Source: Desulfuromonadales bacterium
GTDB taxonomy: Bacteria > Desulfobacterota > Desulfuromonadia > Desulfuromonadales > BM103
Assembly: GCA_030614505.1 (NCBI GenBank)
Contig: JAUWTX010000120.1
Location: 1 to 6,664, forward strand
DNA length: 6,664 nucleotides
Direction: 5' to 3'
In this document: positions 5,681 through 6,664 of the stretch, piece after piece
Layout: each line of letters starts with the position of its first letter
Numbering within the stretch: the first letter of the stretch is position 1
Translations under genes and position numbers: made by a program
The notes under the pieces: generated by a model
What the model saw: only the letters and a program-made list of their open reading frames with translations
What the model was told of the DNA's origin: nothing
The model's database searches: none

Positions 5681-6664
5681 CTAGCGCCGACCAGCACGAC
5701 GCAACGCGCCCTGGGTGTAGTCCTTGTCAGAGCGCTTGATGCTGTAGTCGTACATGCTGCTCTCGTTGTCGAGTCCGAGGGCGAGATAGCGGCCCGACTG
5801 CAGGTCGTAATGGACCTCGAGGGTCGTCCAGAAGGTCGGCACCTCGTAGTACTCGATCGAGTGACCTTCAGAAACGCGCCAGAGCTGGTCGCGGTTGTCG
5901 TAGATATCTGCGGCCATAATCTGCCAGGAGTCCTCGTCGATGTATAAAGTGCGCCGCTTGTAGAGATGGCGGGCTCCCTCACGCAGGGTGGCTTCGACTA
6001 CCCAGACCCGGTGCAGTTCATAGCGCAGATTCTCGGGGTTGAGGTGCAGCGGGAAAAGGATGTCCTTGTACTTCAGCTGATCGCTGTGCAGCTTGTAGGA
6101 GTTGTAGGGAATGTAGATTTCCTTCTTGCCGAGCAGCTTCCAGTCGTAGCGATCAGGGGCACCGTTGAACATGTCGAACTGGTCAGAGGTGCGCAGGCTG
6201 TCAGCGGCGGTGCCGGGGTTGTCGTAGGCAACATTCGGCGCACGGCGCACGCGCCGCTGGCCGGGGTTGTAGACCCACGCAGCACGTGGTTCTTTGACCT
6301 GGTTGAGAGTTTCGTGCACCAGCAGTACGTTACCGGCCAGACGCGCCGGGGCGGTGACTTCCTGTTTGAACAACAGGATGCGGTTCCTGAGCTTTTCCTC
6401 GGTCATGCCTTCCTGGGAATAGATCAAGTTGAATTCGTCCTCGAACTTGACCAGGGTGTAGCTACCGCCGCGGGTCATCGGCGCCTGGGCGATTTTGCGT
6501 GAGGCTACGTCGCCGCGGTAGCGCAGCAAGTGATTCCACAAAACCTCGATACCGCTCTTGGGGATCGGGAAGGGGATGCCGTTGACGGTTTTGGTCACAC
6601 CGTCACCACCGTTGACCAGCTCCGCTGTTGCTGCAGACCGCTTGGTGGCGTCGTAGATACGCTG
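5681..6664 (-). CDS. DUF1329 family outer-membrane lipoprotein-sorting-like protein (5'-truncated by window edge)
   Basis: The reading frame is open from the right edge to a TAG at 5681-5683, giving 327 codons. The GTG at 6598 is internal: the 22 codons before it encode a continuing DUF1329-like sequence (an ATAELVNGG-type segment). Family hallmarks seen are GIPFPIP (29-35 of the fragment), WNHLLRYRG (43-51), AWVYNPGQRRVRRAP (129-143), the NGAPDRYDWKLLGKKE region (about 167-182) and YKRRTLYIDEDSWQI (235-249) followed by YDNRDQLWRVSEG. DUF1329 proteins are usually about 450 aa with a signal peptide and are related in fold to LolA/LolB lipoprotein carriers, so roughly 120 N-terminal residues including the export signal lie outside the window. 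The likely location is the periplasm or the outer-membrane inner face. It usually neighbours a DUF1302 outer-membrane protein, which would be expected just upstream. Exact biochemical function is not established. Confidence 0.92.
   Translation of the reverse strand, partial: QRIYDATKRSAATAELVNGGDGVTKTVNGIPFPIPKSGIEVLWNHLLRYRGDVASRKIAQAPMTRGGSYTLVKFEDEFNLIYSQEGMTEEKLRNRILLFKQEVTAPARLAGNVLLVHETLNQVKEPRAAWVYNPGQRRVRRAPNVAYDNPGTAADSLRTSDQFDMFNGAPDRYDWKLLGKKEIYIPYNSYKLHSDQLKYKDILFPLHLNPENLRYELHRVWVVEATLREGARHLYKRRTLYIDEDSWQIMAADIYDNRDQLWRVSEGHSIEYYEVPTFWTTLEVHYDLQSGRYLALGLDNESSMYDYSIKRSDKDYTQGALRRAGRR

Noticed and set aside
5966..6502. 178-aa plus-strand open frame antisense to DUF1329
   Set aside because: It lies entirely opposite a well-supported DUF1329 coding frame, has no ribosome binding site or recognisable domain, and its Val/Gln-rich composition is what an antisense shadow of a GC-biased gene gives.
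6596..6598. GTG as the start of the DUF1329 protein
   Set aside because: The frame continues upstream to the window edge with residues typical of the family, and starting here would remove the signal peptide, so this is an internal Val codon.

Overview
The window looks like a chromosomal piece of a Gram-negative bacterium. The evidence is a signal-peptide-bearing periplasmic protein, a large RND-type inner-membrane transporter, and a DUF1329 (LolA/LolB-like) envelope protein, a family I know only from Gram-negative bacteria. Base composition looks moderately GC-rich by eye. I cannot settle the taxon; Desulfuromonadota/Geobacter-like deltaproteobacteria or a gammaproteobacterium are both plausible.

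Layout. At the left edge is the 3' end of a plus-strand gene that I do not recognise (1-177). A short intergenic stretch follows, with a good intrinsic terminator at 251-281. Everything to the right is on the minus strand and reads right to left as one gene cluster. In transcription order it holds: the C-terminal two thirds or so of a DUF1329 protein (6664-5681, cut by the window edge); a strong intrinsic terminator hairpin (5659-5628); a secreted YCF48/BNR-type beta-propeller protein (5617-4613); a 12-TM RND/MMPL-family exporter (4594-2225); and a long-chain acyl-CoA synthetase (2235-316) whose start overlaps the end of the RND gene by 11 nt. The plus-strand gene and this cluster converge at the 251-281 terminator.

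How the genes may work together. DUF1329 protein, YCF48-like propeller and MMPL-type RND permease, commonly with a DUF1302 outer-membrane protein next to DUF1329, form a recurrent but poorly characterised neighbourhood in Proteobacteria. An inner-membrane RND pump, a periplasmic propeller and a LolA-like lipid-binding-fold protein together suggest a trans-envelope route for a hydrophobic molecule. The tightly coupled acyl-CoA synthetase suggests that the cargo is a fatty acid or another lipophilic carboxylate, activated on the cytoplasmic side. This functional model is inference; the family assignments are well supported by motifs.

The most unusual local feature is the perfect 12-bp GC-rich hairpin plus T5 tract wedged between the DUF1329 and propeller genes. 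It ends only 10 nt before the propeller start codon and should step down expression of the three downstream genes. The rest of the window is densely coding and ordinary.
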